A stretch of 64,000 nucleotides of DNA, taken from contig NZ_JTFC01000031.1 in the NCBI RefSeq assembly GCF_003991225.1, forward strand, positions 124,001 through 188,000, in the 5' to 3' direction. The DNA comes from Candidatus Kurthia intestinigallinarum (lineage in GTDB: Bacteria > Bacillota > Bacilli > Bacillales_A > Planococcaceae). Below are positions 8,161-16,558 of the stretch, piece by piece. Position numbers and translations under genes: made by a program. The notes under the pieces were generated by a model. The model ran no database searches, had not been told where the DNA came from, and worked only from the letters and a program-made list of their open reading frames with translations. Every line of letters begins with the position of its first letter. Within the stretch, counting starts at the first letter, position 1.

Positions 8161-8421
8161 ATGCTGGTAAATATCATAGGAATCAACTCAATTTTACTTT
8201 TATTAGTTATGATTATCTTAAATATGTCTCTAAGCAAGATTATCACTGTATTATTCGTTAGTTCGGTACTTTTATTTCTAGTACGAGTATTTGTAGAAGG
8301 CAGTAAATTATCAAGTGCTTTTACAGAATCTTTCGGGATTCTAAGTATTGTAGGATTCATTTGTGTAATTATTCATTTTTTAAAGCGAAAAAAACTTCAA
8401 CTAATTAATAATCTGTATTAA
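8161..8421 (+). CDS. Small three-helix membrane protein, partner of the preceding gene
   Basis: 86 residues with three hydrophobic helices (about 4-22, 26-44 and 59-75) and a basic C-terminal tail (LKRKKL). It has an excellent ribosome binding site (ATAGGAGGAATAAA). It starts 34 bp after the previous gene and shares its terminator, so the two form one unit. Small membrane proteins in this position often give immunity to a co-expressed toxin, but that is inference only. No family recognised. Confidence 0.6.
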   Translation: MLVNIIGINSILLLLVMIILNMSLSKIITVLFVSSVLLFLVRVFVEGSKLSSAFTESFGILSIVGFICVIIHFLKRKKLQLINNLY

Positions 8422-8468
8422 AAAGCCCCTGTATCTTCTACATTATTATGAAAGATAAGGGGCTTTGT
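8420..8468. terminator. Bidirectional terminator between the cassette and the amidase remnant
   Basis: Arms 8422-8436 and 8451-8466 (AAAGCCCCT...ATCTT with AAAGATAAGGGGCTTT) with A-run and T-run flanks. It serves both converging units. Confidence 0.8.
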
Positions 8469-8469
8469 T

Positions 8470-9170
8470 TTATACTTTTTCTACATTTTCCTTCTTAGCT
8501 GTTACATATGTTTTAGATTTGGTTTTTAAACGGTATACGTTGCCTACTTTAATGATTTCTGTGACAGTAAATGCTGTACCCACTTTAAGCGTCTGAATAC
8601 GCTTAGATTCATTGAATTTAACGCTATCGTATTCGCCACATTCTTTAATAACACGATACAATCCCTTAGGCGCATTTGATTTGTAATACTTCTCTGTATT
8701 TGTGTTGCCAGCCGGTGTGACGGTAGTTGAACCAATCACTTTCAGCCCTAAATATTCCGCAATGCCATCTGCAATAGCGTAGCCTTGCGATGCTAACCAC
8801 GCTGAATTGCGCATATATTTAATATCAATTGTCGAATCCATAAAGCCACCTTCTGTTAAAATAGCCGGCATTGAAGTATCACGTAACACTTGGTAATTCG
8901 CATGTTTTGCACCACGATTTTGTAGTCCAGTAGCCTTTACTCAACGTTTATGCACGATGTTCGCAAGTTTGGTTGCTTTTGTTGCAGACGCTGAAAGACT
9001 AAATGTTTCTGTACCGTCCCATTTATTAGACCATATATTTGTGTCCGCATTGTGATGGCACGATAGACATTGGCACCCCAGTTGTTTGCTCGCTTTGCAC
9101 GTGTTCATAAAGCAACATCTGTACGGCCTGTTGCATCATCTATGTGCAATGTTTGAATATCATATTGATG
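8470..9170 (-). pseudogene. Decayed N-acetylmuramoyl-L-alanine amidase (phage-type lysin)
   Basis: Reading the minus strand across interruptions gives an Amidase_3 domain: HIDDATGRTDVAL, RAKRANNWGANVY, SCHHNADT (Zn/catalytic region) and GLQNRGAKHANY then PAILTEGGFMDS. A C-terminal SH3-like/DUF5776-type wall-binding domain follows. The frame is broken by TGA at 8941-8943, a frameshift near 9060-9075 and TGA at 9105-9107, and the N-terminal third is missing. The longest open part (8470-8889) holds only the end of the catalytic domain plus the wall-binding domain. A relic of a prophage or other element; not expected to be functional. Confidence 0.85.
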
Positions 9171-9184
9171 GAATGATGAAAGAA

Positions 9185-9423
9185 AGATACGCAAGCCTAT
9201 CAATTAATGCGAGTAACTATTCAAAATATTTGATGGGTACGCGCCTGTCGTTGATTATTTAAAAACAGCGACACGTCGCATTCGTGAAAAAATTTCACTG
9301 ACAAAACAGCTGCACACGTATATGCTACGTTACACACATATTAGTTTTTTGGATGAAGCTAGTGTAGATTTGCCTTATGAATCGTGTTGGCCATAAATTA
9401 TCAAAGTTATACTATTTTTTTGA
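9185..9423 (+). pseudogene. Remnant of a tyrosine recombinase/integrase C-terminus
   Basis: The plus strand encodes DYLKTATRRIREK, LHTYMLRYTHISFLDEAS and, after a frameshift near 9380, MNRVGHK. This matches the box II region of phage-type integrases (usual HMLRHTHISLLAEAG...IMERVGH). The first His of the box is replaced by Tyr and the catalytic Tyr region is lost. It abuts the amidase relic, pointing to a deletion between the two. Confidence 0.75.
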
Positions 9424-9786
9424 TACTGCTTTTCAAAAATTTATTTATAAGAAAAACGACTTTTTTCGACATTTTTATTTTATATATTTTTGTTATTTCC
9501 CGAATTTTAAATGCTTTCTTAAAATTCTCCCAGGAATTTAATATACATAATTATGAACACTAAATTATCTTTATCCTTTAATATGCAGATAAAAAATACC
9601 ATTTATTCCTTATAAATATAAATTTATTGAAAAAAGAGTACTATATTTCACTTTATAATAATTTTTATGTAACAGACGTTTAAAGCTTATTTTTAGGCGT
9701 TTTAAGCGTCTTTTCGACACTAATTCATACAAATTGTCGATTCTTGTCTTATGTACGGTAAAAAGGCTTAAAAAGCTCTTTTAAAA
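9424..9786. other. AT-rich spacer after the integrase remnant
   Basis: About 360 bp, very AT-rich, without a supported gene. An imperfect hairpin lies near 9674-9704 (GACGTTTAAAGC facing GCGTTTTAAGCGTC). Nothing else stands out. Confidence 0.5.
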
Positions 9787-9792
9787 AAATAA

Positions 9793-9827
9793 AAATCCGC
9801 GAATGAAAATCATCCGCGAATTTTTAT
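9793..9827 (-). terminator. Terminator after the 124-residue gene
   Basis: Stem AAAATCCGCGAATGA/TCATCCGCGAATTTT (one wobble, one mismatch) with a T-run on the minus strand, immediately past the stop codon. Confidence 0.75.
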
Positions 9828-9830
9828 TTT

Positions 9831-10205
9831 TTACCATTGGAATAACTTCTTACGAACAAGTGAATCAAAGTGGCGATAAAGTAGCGATACACTTTCTACC
9901 AACTCTTCAATTTCTGCATTAGAATAATTCCATGCGTTTTCACCATCATCCATAATAACGAGCATTTGATTTATGTACAATTCATAAATTGCTATAGCAT
10001 CTGCAAAACAATCAATTTCTGATTGTTGAGCGACTTCTTTATCTTTCATGCTATCAAATACGTTTAATGCTTTTTGAAGTTCCTCTGTCACAGCTTGGCG
10101 ATCACCAATTTTAACTGTTGGTGTTGGAACTTCTCGTAAGCTAGAAAAACGTTTAATACGTTTATTTTTTCTATGTTTCTCTAATAATTCTTTTGTAGAA
10201 TGCAT
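9831..10205 (-). CDS. Uncharacterised 124-residue protein
   Basis: Not recognised. It has a strongly basic N-terminus (about residues 9-20, KHRKNKRIKR) followed by acidic, helical sequence; no membrane segment or cysteine cluster. The start is an ATG with GGGGGA 6 nt upstream. It is a single-gene unit with its own terminator at the right edge of the accessory island. Confidence 0.65.
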   Translation of the reverse strand: MHSTKELLEKHRKNKRIKRFSSLREVPTPTVKIGDRQAVTEELQKALNVFDSMKDKEVAQQSEIDCFADAIAIYELYINQMLVIMDDGENAWNYSNAEIEELVESVSLLYRHFDSLVRKKLFQW

Positions 10206-10689
10206 CTCAATTCCCCCAACAAAAATGTGTTCAGTTGTCTAGTCTTTCATGTTTGTACCCTACAATATCATAGTTTTTTAGTATAATGCAACCAGTATCA
10301 AAAAAATTCAGTGTTCATCATTAGAATTCCAACTTTAGATATATCGTTCACAAATTTATACAAAATATTTTTTATATTTAAGTAAAATTAACTGTCTTTT
10401 ATCCTTTTTATTCAAAAAAACACTCAAAAAAAAGAGTTAATTACTTTATTAACGTAATGTTTTTTTATAAACACTGAAATAAGCTCATTTCTAAATTAAT
10501 CTATTTTACCTACAAAAATTTTATTAAATTAACGTTTTTTATTTTAAAAGTTACTTATTCTTTATAAAAAAACCCTACTAAATAAACATTTATACACGTT
10601 TTCATTCGATTTTATTCTATAATTCAACTTCTTTTGATATATAAATTTAACTAGTCATCCAATCTCATCTCTTATTCGAATTTACAAAT
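10206..10689. other. AT-rich intergenic stretch
   Basis: Roughly 480 bp rich in A/T runs. No ORF with a ribosome binding site and no strong hairpin were found; a weak ATTAC...GTAAT stem before a T-run at 10440-10470 is probably chance. Confidence 0.5.
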
Positions 10690-10713
10690 TAAAAAAGCCA
10701 TGCAAAATGCATG
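10690..10713 (-). terminator. Terminator after the GNAT gene
   Basis: Short stem CATGCA/TGCATG followed on the minus strand by GGCTTTTTT, just past the stop. Confidence 0.65.
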
Positions 10714-10717
10714 ACAG

Positions 10718-11281
10718 TTAACCCGCAATACGGTAATGATTATACCAATTTAAAAAATCAAAACGTTTAATTACATTAAGCACGCATGGCGTTTGTTCTA
10801 AACGTTCTAATTTACGATGTTCACTTGCAAATTCTTCTTCCACCCTCATTGTCATATATGGTAATTTACTTTGTGATTTACGTGAGCGCAAATTTTCTGA
10901 ACGAGCCCCTGCAAATACATATTGCAAATCGTATTGCGCAAAAGCTGTATACAATATTTGTTCTTTCGCTAAGAAATTATAACCTTTTCCCCAATAAGGT
11001 TCTCCAATCCATGTGCTCATATGACATGTCTTTGTCACTTCATCAATATTTTTTAATGTGATAACGCCTATTAATTGATGTTGTTCATCTCGAATCATAC
11101 GTGAATAAAAATGACCTTCCATTTCTTCAAGTTGCATCGTACGTATGAACTGAATCATGGCTTGAGGTGTACAATCTTCAGATTTTAGTGCTAATGCACA
11201 CCGTACAGATGGTGTAGCAATCATAGATGCTAGTTCTGCAGCATATGAAATATCATGCGGTTGTAAAAAAACTTTAATCAT
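10718..11281 (-). CDS. GNAT family N-acetyltransferase
   Basis: 187 residues of the RimJ/RimL-like branch. The central strand-helix HFYSRMIRDEQHQLIGVITL and the acetyl-CoA loop region WIGEPYWGKGYNFLAKEQIL (about residues 91-110) are typical, as is ARSENLRSRK for the following helix. The acceptor is unknown. Start: ATG preceded by GGGGGG. It begins 12 bp after the previous gene, so the two form an operon. Confidence 0.8.
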   Translation of the reverse strand: MIKVFLQPHDISYAAELASMIATPSVRCALALKSEDCTPQAMIQFIRTMQLEEMEGHFYSRMIRDEQHQLIGVITLKNIDEVTKTCHMSTWIGEPYWGKGYNFLAKEQILYTAFAQYDLQYVFAGARSENLRSRKSQSKLPYMTMRVEEEFASEHRKLERLEQTPCVLNVIKRFDFLNWYNHYRIAG

Positions 11282-11293
11282 TGAAGTTCCCCC

Positions 11294-11743
11294 CTACTCT
11301 ACATTGGAGAGCTTCCCGATGACCTGCTTCGCCAGCTTATGATCCTCCTCTAAATTTAGAATATCTTTCGCGAGACGTAGTGCTTCCTGTTGTGAAACGA
11401 GTGTAAGCGATTCTGTATATAAAAATAATAAATCTTCTAACGGACCTATTTCCTGATAGCTTGTAATTTCAATTGCTTTACGTGCATGGTACGCTGCCGA
11501 AACGTACGCACCTTCTATAAAACTAAGACTGCTTGTCAGTAATTTATAAGCAATTCCATGCAATTTCCAAGATTCCAATTCGATAAGTAGTAAGTTGATG
11601 AATGTATAATTGGCGATAGATTCATTTTCATACGCCAAATATAACATTTGCTTTTCTAATTCATCATATGAAATTGTTTGTGCTATATGAAATGCTTGTT
11701 CAAAATCGCCCTTTATCAAATAATCCTCTAAATCACTATTCAT
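11294..11743 (-). CDS. Uncharacterised helical protein upstream of the GNAT gene
   Basis: 149 residues from the ATG at 11741-11743, chosen for the AAAGGAG site 8 nt upstream; an earlier ATG lacks one. The sequence is all-helical with paired hydrophobic helices (YLIKGDFEQAFHIAQTI, YVSAAYHARKAIEI), resembling tetratricopeptide-like repeats, but no standard motif is clear. It probably works with, or is simply co-expressed with, the acetyltransferase that follows. Not recognised. Confidence 0.65.
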   Translation of the reverse strand: MNSDLEDYLIKGDFEQAFHIAQTISYDELEKQMLYLAYENESIANYTFINLLLIELESWKLHGIAYKLLTSSLSFIEGAYVSAAYHARKAIEITSYQEIGPLEDLLFLYTESLTLVSQQEALRLAKDILNLEEDHKLAKQVIGKLSNVE

Positions 11744-12011
11744 CGGTATACTCCTTTTTTGTAATTCTATGTCTATCATACAAAAAATGTGATGTTTCTT
11801 TCAATTCTTTCCCCTTACTATTTTCCCTATTCAAAAAAAATAAAACACACCCTATAATCATTTTATTTTTCGGTACTTCTTGTAATAATAGGCATTAAAA
11901 CCTACTCACATTTATAATCGTTACTTTGATTTTAGTATTTTTTCTTAAGGAAGTTTAAAAAAGAGCATTTCTGTCTATAAATTACTATGATATTAGAAGG
12001 GGATGATTGTC

Positions 12012-12221
12012 ATGAAGGATAAAAACACAGCATTTTTTTATATAGGAATTATGTTTTCTTTATTTTTAACGTTAGTGTTTGCACCGATTACAAGCTTGTT
12101 CATTCAAATTCTTTTATTTTTAGCCACTCTATTAATGGCTTATAATGCTTACTATATGTATAAACGCGCAGCTTATATAAAGTCCGATTCGCCATTTGAG
12201 GACTTTTTCACTTCTAAATAA
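12012..12221 (+). CDS. Small membrane protein, two helices
   Basis: 69 residues from the ATG at 12012 (AGAAGGGG, 9 nt upstream); the ATG at 12003 touches that site and is unlikely. Two helices (about 9-28 and 29-50) and a charged, Tyr-rich C-terminus (YYMYKRAAYIKSDSPFEDFF). No family recognised. Confidence 0.6.
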   Translation: MKDKNTAFFYIGIMFSLFLTLVFAPITSLFIQILLFLATLLMAYNAYYMYKRAAYIKSDSPFEDFFTSK

Positions 12222-12266
12222 AAGTAAATGTAGCAGCTTATACTACATATTCGTTTTACTTCATGT

Positions 12267-12328
12267 TGCATCATACTAAAATAGCGACAATCCAACTAAA
12301 CGGATTGTCGCTATTTTAGTATGATGCA
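12267..12328. terminator. Exceptionally long perfect stem-loop between converging genes
   Basis: Arms 12267-12293 and 12302-12328 are a perfect 27-bp inverted repeat with an 8-nt loop. It lies between genes that converge (ends at 12221 and 12340) and probably acts as a bidirectional terminator, although the stem is far longer than usual and lacks a T-run outside it. Confidence 0.6.
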
Positions 12329-12339
12329 CAAATTAGGAT

Positions 12340-12558
12340 TTATAGTTCATTATAAGAAAGGTGTACAATACCTGTCACAGTATTATTTTTTTCATTAATA
12401 TAGTCTTCAATCTCCATTTCTACAGAATATGATACATGGATACCGCATTCACAAAATGTCGCTGGAATATCGCCAACAAGTAGTTCTCCGTTCATTGTTA
12501 GATATATTTTTGAAGTTAGTATTTTTTCTTTTTTGCAGGCACATGTTCCGCAAATCAT
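12340..12558 (-). CDS. Small YgiT/MqsA-like zinc-finger protein
   Basis: 72 residues from the ATG at 12556-12558, with GAGGTGG just upstream. CGTCAC near the start and CECG about 35 residues later form a CxxC...CxC pattern as in the zinc-binding half of YgiT/MqsA-type proteins. It has no helix-turn-helix part and no toxin gene next to it, so an antitoxin role is not supported. The end (NTVTGIVHLSYNEL) is not recognised. Confidence 0.6.
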   Translation of the reverse strand: MICGTCACKKEKILTSKIYLTMNGELLVGDIPATFCECGIHVSYSVEMEIEDYINEKNNTVTGIVHLSYNEL

Positions 12559-12704
12559 TTTTCCACCTCGTTGCATACTTCCAATATTACATTATTATAG
12601 ACCTGAATTTATTCCTCTGTCAATCAAAGCCTAATTAACTATTCATTCAAAATATAAAATTATTTATATTCATTTTCCAAAAAATAAAAAAGGTATTATT
12701 TACT

Positions 12705-12741
12705 CATAAAAAAGAGTTATCATACTAAGATGATAACTCTA
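12705..12741 (-). terminator. Terminator after ypgR
   Basis: Stem AGAGTTATCAT/ATGATAACTCT with a 6-nt loop and T-run on the minus strand, 20 bp past the stop. Confidence 0.8.
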
Positions 12742-12761
12742 CTCTTTACTAATAGATGCTG

Positions 12762-13880
12762 TTATTTTTTATTATTTTGACGCATTTCGGTCATTTGACG
12801 CCACATAGAGCCTTTTGCATCTTCGCCTTGCGTAATACGCTCGATTGCCATTTTAATTTGTAGTTTTACCTCAAATTCTTTGTCATTACTGGCTTCTTCT
12901 AACGCAGGTAGCGAAGCTTCTGTACCTGTTTCATATAAGAACATCGCTGCACGCCAACGAACTAATTTATTTTTATCTGTTAATGCTTCTTGCATCGCTG
13001 GTTCGAACTCTACAAAACTTAAATCACTCATGCAATCACCAGCTGTACGACGAACTGAGGCGGATTTGTCTTTCAATGCTTCAATTAAATAAGGTACAAC
13101 AATTGTATTTTCAATCATACCAAAATAAACGGTTGCAAGACGGCGAATCGACATTTTTTCATCTCTTAAAGCAGCTTCTAATAACGGAATATCATCTAGT
13201 TCTGGATCAGGAATCTGATCAAGTAATTGAAAACGTTTTTCCCAATCATCTACTTGGAATTCCTCTAATGAGATTTTACGTTTTCTCGTTGGAACTGTAC
13301 GATTTTCTCGGCTCGCTGTAACAAGTTCCTCGATGCGATTATCTGGAAATGCAGCTTCTAGCTCTTGTACTAACGAAATACCTACCTCTTCTTTGTCGCC
13401 ATAACGAACACCGTAATCAACCCATTTACGTTGCATAATATAGTTTTCGTCATCTTTCATCGCTTCTGAAAAGGCATCAACAAAACGTTTAGATAAGCCA
13501 AAACGTTTTTCTTCCATATTATCAAAGACTTTTACTTGTAATGGGATACCATTAAACATTTGAACATGTACGTAGGCTTCACCAAAATGATCTACTGAGC
13601 CATTTGTAGAGGTAGCTTCTGCTTCTTCACCAAAAACTTGGCGAACAGCTATTAAAATGGTTTCCCAATCAAATTTACCAATACGTTCTACAGCTAGAAA
13701 ATCAGCTACATGATAAATGCCCTTTACGCCGTCGATTTTCATAATTTCCTGAATAATCTCAGGTGCTGTTTCAACAGTGGTCTTATTGTAATTATGCGCT
13801 GTGCCAAATGGTAACTCTTGGTCTAAAATAACTTTCATTGTATTTGGACTTGGTGTCGGTTCAATTGATTTGATATGCAT
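12762..13880 (-). CDS. ypgR: YpgR/CvfC-type protein: Nfu N-terminal domain plus HEAT repeats
   Basis: 372 residues. Residues 1-90 form the scaffold Nfu/NifU N-terminal domain (IEPTPSPNTMKVILDQELPFG, VKGIYHVADFLAVER). The C-terminal part, from about residue 215, is a run of HEAT-like repeats (PLLEAALRDEKMSIRRLAT, PYLIEALKDKSASVRRTA, ALTDKNKLVRWRAA). It matches B. subtilis YpgR and staphylococcal conserved virulence factor C. The Nfu cysteine-bearing half is absent, so iron-sulfur transfer is not implied. It lies 15 bp after yfmR, in one operon with ypgQ. Confidence 0.9.
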   Translation of the reverse strand: MHIKSIEPTPSPNTMKVILDQELPFGTAHNYNKTTVETAPEIIQEIMKIDGVKGIYHVADFLAVERIGKFDWETILIAVRQVFGEEAEATSTNGSVDHFGEAYVHVQMFNGIPLQVKVFDNMEEKRFGLSKRFVDAFSEAMKDDENYIMQRKWVDYGVRYGDKEEVGISLVQELEAAFPDNRIEELVTASRENRTVPTRKRKISLEEFQVDDWEKRFQLLDQIPDPELDDIPLLEAALRDEKMSIRRLATVYFGMIENTIVVPYLIEALKDKSASVRRTAGDCMSDLSFVEFEPAMQEALTDKNKLVRWRAAMFLYETGTEASLPALEEASNDKEFEVKLQIKMAIERITQGEDAKGSMWRQMTEMRQNNKK

Positions 13881-13895
13881 TCAAAAATCCCCCTT

Positions 13896-15782
13896 TTATC
13901 CATTTACTATATCATTTAGATAATCATAACGTTCACTTAAATGCTCATACTGCTCGTTTAGTTCTTCTAATTCAATCGTTAAACGTTGTAATAAAGTGAA
14001 ATCTGAACCTGCTTTTGAAATTTGCTCTTCGTGTTCCATAATATCATTTTCAACGTTTTCAATATTTTTTTCAATGTCTTTCCATTCTTTTTGTTCTTTA
14101 AAGCTAAGTTTTTTCTTTTCTGTTTTAAGTTGTTTTTCTTTTACTTTTTCAACTTTTTCTTCTTTTGGGGCGTGTTGTTTTTCAGCATGTTTTTTTGCTA
14201 AAAAATCGGTATAAACATCTAATGATTCTTCTAATCCGCCTTGACCATCTAACACCCATAATTTTTTAGCAATACGGTCTAGGAAAAATCGGTCATGCGA
14301 AATCGTCACAACAACGCCTGCAAAATGCTCAATAAAATCTTCAAGAACCGATAATGTCTCGATATCTAAGTCATTTGTAGGTTCATCTAGTAAAAGTACA
14401 TTCGGCTGTTCCATTAATAATTTTAATAAGTGGAGTCGTTTTTTCTCGCCACCAGATAATTTCCCAATTTGTGCGCCATGTGAGTGCATTGGGAATAAAA
14501 ATCGTTCAAGCATTGCTGCTGCTGAAAAATGCTCGCCATTTGCATCTTTAATATCATTGGCCGTTTCACGAATGTATTCAATCATACGTTGATTGGAATC
14601 CATCTCTGGTAAATGCTGCGTAAAGTGTGCGACCTTAACCGTCGAACCAACTTCAATTTCACCACTGTCAGGAAGGATTTCTCCAGCTAACATTTTTAAT
14701 AATGTCGATTTCCCCGCACCATTTGGTCCAATAATCCCAATATGATCACCTTGTTGTAATAAGAAATCAAATGATTGAATTAAATGCTTCTCACCAAAGC
14801 CTTTTGTCACTTGTTGTCCTTCAATTACTTTTTTACCAAGACGTGTTGTCGCAAGGTTCATTTCTAAATCCGTTTTTGAATTATCTTTTTGTAGTGTGTC
14901 TGATAATTGTTCAAAGCGTTGAATACGTGCCTTTTGTTTTGTAGAACGTGCCTGTGCGCCACGTCGAATCCATTTTAATTCCGAACGATAACGATTTCGA
15001 TTTTTTGCATCTGTCGCAGCGTCCATTTCTTCACGAATCGCTTTTGCTTCTAAATATGCACCATAATTACCACTATGTTTATATAATGTTTGATTCGCTA
15101 ATTCAAAAATTTGTGTTGATGTACTATCCAAGAAGTAACGATCATGCGTAATAATAATTGCAGCACCTTTCAAACGATTAATCATATCCGTTAGCCATTC
15201 TGTTGATTCTACATCTAAATGGTTTGTTGGTTCATCAAATAAATATAAATCTGCTGGTTCAATTAATGTTTTCGCCAGTGCAACACGTTTTTGTTGTCCA
15301 CCTGATAATGTGCCTACTAATGCTTCGTAATCGCTAATACCGAGTTTCGTTAAGGCTGTTTTTGCAAGCGCATTAATATCCCAGCCATTTTCTGCATCCA
15401 TACGTTGCTGAAGTTTAAATAATTGTTGTTGTATACGCTCATTCATCGGGTCAGCATTTAACGCTACTAGTGCTTCTTCATAGGCTTTATTTAATGTAAT
15501 AACCGGTGAATCTCCTGTAAATACCGCTTGTAGCACGGTTAACTTTGTATCAAATACTGGATTTTGTGGGAGGTATGCAATACGATAATTTTTAGGATGG
15601 TCAATATCAATAGCGTCTGTTTCTAATTCCCCTGCTAAGATAGCCATCAATGTCGATTTCCCTGTGCCGTTAATACCAATTAACCCTGCACGTTCTCCTT
15701 CGACCAATGTTAAATCAATATTATTAAACAGCGTTTTATCCCCTACTGTTTTTGTGAAATTTGATACGATTAAGTGACTCAT
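13896..15782 (-). CDS. yfmR: ABC-F family ATPase YfmR (Uup group)
   Basis: 628 residues with two ATP-binding domains and no membrane part. Walker A boxes GINGTGKST (about 35) and GPNGAGKST (about 350), ABC signatures LSGGQQKRVALAK and LSGGEKKRLHLLK, and Walker B LFDEPTNHLD and LLDEPTNDLD are intact. The ARSTKQKARI linker and a long C-terminal coiled coil (from about residue 530) are typical of Uup/YfmR, a translation factor that rescues ribosomes paused on difficult sequences such as polyproline. The ATG overlaps the ypgQ stop (ATGA), so translation is coupled. It sits between ypgQ and ypgR, which are adjacent in B. subtilis. Confidence 0.88.
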   Translation of the reverse strand: MSHLIVSNFTKTVGDKTLFNNIDLTLVEGERAGLIGINGTGKSTLMAILAGELETDAIDIDHPKNYRIAYLPQNPVFDTKLTVLQAVFTGDSPVITLNKAYEEALVALNADPMNERIQQQLFKLQQRMDAENGWDINALAKTALTKLGISDYEALVGTLSGGQQKRVALAKTLIEPADLYLFDEPTNHLDVESTEWLTDMINRLKGAAIIITHDRYFLDSTSTQIFELANQTLYKHSGNYGAYLEAKAIREEMDAATDAKNRNRYRSELKWIRRGAQARSTKQKARIQRFEQLSDTLQKDNSKTDLEMNLATTRLGKKVIEGQQVTKGFGEKHLIQSFDFLLQQGDHIGIIGPNGAGKSTLLKMLAGEILPDSGEIEVGSTVKVAHFTQHLPEMDSNQRMIEYIRETANDIKDANGEHFSAAAMLERFLFPMHSHGAQIGKLSGGEKKRLHLLKLLMEQPNVLLLDEPTNDLDIETLSVLEDFIEHFAGVVVTISHDRFFLDRIAKKLWVLDGQGGLEESLDVYTDFLAKKHAEKQHAPKEEKVEKVKEKQLKTEKKKLSFKEQKEWKDIEKNIENVENDIMEHEEQISKAGSDFTLLQRLTIELEELNEQYEHLSERYDYLNDIVNG

Positions 15783-16411
15783 ATTTTACCTTCTCTTTCT
15801 GCGCTCAATTGTTGTAAAAACTGTACCATAAATTTATGGCGTTGTGACGCTAATTTTTTACCATATGCTGTCGTCATTAAATCTTTTAACTTTAATAGTT
15901 TCTCGTGAAAATGCGTCACAACAGCGCTATCTTTTGCACGATATGCTTCCTCAGATTCATATGTATGCGTCTCTTCATCATCATCATTATAAATCAAACT
16001 TCCATGCGCACCACCGAATATAAAAGCACGTGCAATACCAATTGCCCCTAATGCATCTAATCGGTCAGCATCGCGAACAATTTTCATTTCAATAGTCGTT
16101 GCTTCTAGCTCATATCCACCACGATAAGAAACCGCCGCAATTGTTTCTTTAACTTGTTGCTGTTCATCATCTGATAATAATAGTTGCGCCAAAATAGTTG
16201 CTTCTATGTCTTTAGATGTTGCATATTTTGCATCACTGACATCATGTAATAAAACCGCTAATTCAATAATTTTTTCATTAGCAGTTGGTTCTGTTTCTGC
16301 AATTGCACGAGCAGTCGCTAACACCCGCTGTATATGTTCAAAATCATGACTCGCATCAAATGAAGCATACACTTCTTTTACAAGTTTGCTACATTGTTCA
16401 GTAGTTGTCAT
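15779..16411 (-). CDS. ypgQ: HD-domain phosphohydrolase YpgQ
   Basis: 210 residues. HD-domain metal ligands are visible: H in SHDFEHIQRV, HD in LAVLLHDVSDAKY, and D in VRDADRLDALGA. The B. subtilis enzyme hydrolyses nucleoside triphosphates to monophosphate and pyrophosphate. The start has GAGGTGAGAAG upstream. First gene of ypgQ-yfmR-ypgR, with a 4-bp overlap to yfmR. Confidence 0.88.
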   Translation of the reverse strand: MTTTEQCSKLVKEVYASFDASHDFEHIQRVLATARAIAETEPTANEKIIELAVLLHDVSDAKYATSKDIEATILAQLLLSDDEQQQVKETIAAVSYRGGYELEATTIEMKIVRDADRLDALGAIGIARAFIFGGAHGSLIYNDDDEETHTYESEEAYRAKDSAVVTHFHEKLLKLKDLMTTAYGKKLASQRHKFMVQFLQQLSAEREGKI

Positions 16412-16511
16412 CTTCTCACCTCATCTCTACCATTATACATGGAAACTGTTTAAAATAGAGTATGATTACATATAGCTAAAGTATCTTTGCTTTATATATA
16501 TATTCATTCAT

Positions 16512-16551
16512 AAAAAAAGCAATCGTCTCATAATAAGACGATTGCTTCTAT
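16512..16551 (-). terminator. Terminator after fhs
   Basis: Perfect stem AAGCAATCGTCT/AGACGATTGCTT (16517-16528 and 16536-16547), 7-nt loop, with a T-run on the minus strand. Confidence 0.85.
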
Positions 16552-16558
16552 TTGTTAT

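Noticed and set aside
12340-12558. MqsA-type antitoxin of a toxin-antitoxin pair
   Set aside because: Only the zinc-finger half is present and no MqsR-like toxin or DNA-binding domain lies beside it.
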